Source: Mediterranea sp. (in: CFB group bacteria) (GTDB taxonomy: Bacteria > Bacteroidota > Bacteroidia > Bacteroidales > Bacteroidaceae). Taken from it: a stretch of 33,359 bases of DNA. Both the position numbers and the translations under genes were made by a program. The notes beneath the pieces were generated by a model. The model saw nothing but the letters and a program-made list of their open reading frames with translations, did no database searches and was not told the DNA's origin. Shown here in pieces: positions 33,066 to 33,359 of the stretch. The stretch's first letter is position 1. Each line of letters opens with the position of its first letter. The stretch covers positions 1-33,359 of the forward strand of contig JAITSN010000072.1 in NCBI GenBank assembly GCA_031287715.1, read 5' to 3'.

Positions 33066-33359
33066 CATTTTCCAAAAATTTTTTTGCTCCGTGACACGTA
33101 TGGCACGACGCTTCAAAAAATTTTTTTACTCCGTGACACGTATGGCACGACGCTTCCAAAAACTTTTTTACTCCGTGACACGTATGGCACGATGCTTCCA
33201 AAAACTTTTTTGCCACGTGATACGTATTGCACGGCTCTTCCAAAAAATTTTTTGCGACGTGACACGTTTGGCACGACACTTCCAAAAACTTTTTTGCCAC
33301 GTGACACGTTTGGCACGGTGTTTCCTAAAACTTTTTTGCCACGTGACACGTATGGCACG
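33066..33359. repeat. 42-bp direct tandem array running off the right edge, at least 7 units
   Basis: GTGACACGT-type blocks begin at 33091, 33133, 33175, 33217, 33259, 33301 and 33343, exactly 42 bp apart. A typical unit reads GTGACACGTATGGCACG, four variable bases, CTTCCAAAAACTTTTTTGCC-like sequence and ACGTG. The 3' half is an A-run followed by a T-run, and the 5' half is a near-palindrome (GTGACA-CGTA-TGGCAC, one mismatch). The variable positions cluster in the four bases after TGGCACG. The array is incomplete at the window end. Confidence 0.95.

Overview
The window looks like a chromosomal segment of a Bacteroidota bacterium, most likely order Bacteroidales; a Tannerellaceae or Parabacteroides-like genome is a guess. 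Several intergenic regions carry the Bacteroidota -7 box TAnnTTTG, some with a TTG/TTTG -33 element 18-20 nt upstream. Start codons lack consistent Shine-Dalgarno sequences. The protein set is typical of the phylum: DUF4369-TlpA lipoprotein, DUF4837 lipoprotein, GH106 and GH2 enzymes. The run rlmN - DUF4837 - pdxA - sigma-54 activator - lptE - TPR-like protein - secG matches an order I associate with Bacteroidales.

Layout. Positions 1-392 (-) hold the 5' part of an unrecognised gene. Positions 564-3916 (+) hold an SDR oxidoreductase, a SPOR-domain lipoprotein and a Uup-type ABC-F ATPase. Positions 3917-4921 form a 1-kb intergenic region with a 42-bp tandem array. Positions 4922-12574 (+) carry a secreted carbohydrate-degradation set: GH2 beta-galactosidase-like enzyme, GH106 rhamnosidase-like enzyme and SGNH/sialate-O-acetylesterase-like enzyme, closed by a strong terminator. 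Positions 12712-16836 (-) encode a Dna2-like nuclease-helicase followed by recO. Then come ppdK (16995-19715), a terminator and a 41-bp tandem array, a DUF3108 protein (+) convergent with a TlpA-like lipoprotein (-), and a divergent LacI regulator with a sugar MFS transporter. A 23-bp array precedes the rlmN-to-secG cluster (25213-31270). An MFSD1-like transporter follows, and the window ends inside another 42-bp array.

How the genes work together. The GH2-GH106-esterase trio reads as one operon for removing galactosyl, rhamnosyl and acetyl groups from a complex, perhaps pectic, glycan; no SusC/SusD pair lies in the window. The helicase and recO form a likely DNA-repair transcription unit. 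The rlmN-secG cluster combines rRNA/tRNA modification, vitamin B6 synthesis, LPS transport and protein secretion with an activator that lacks any input domain.

The most unusual property is the intergenic DNA. Three arrays unrelated in sequence have periods of 42, 41 and 42 bp, close to four helical turns, and there is also a 23-bp array. They lie downstream of + strand genes, are direct repeats without spacers and so are not CRISPR, and have no credible coding function. Their role is unknown. I saw no tRNA, rRNA, insertion sequence or prophage.
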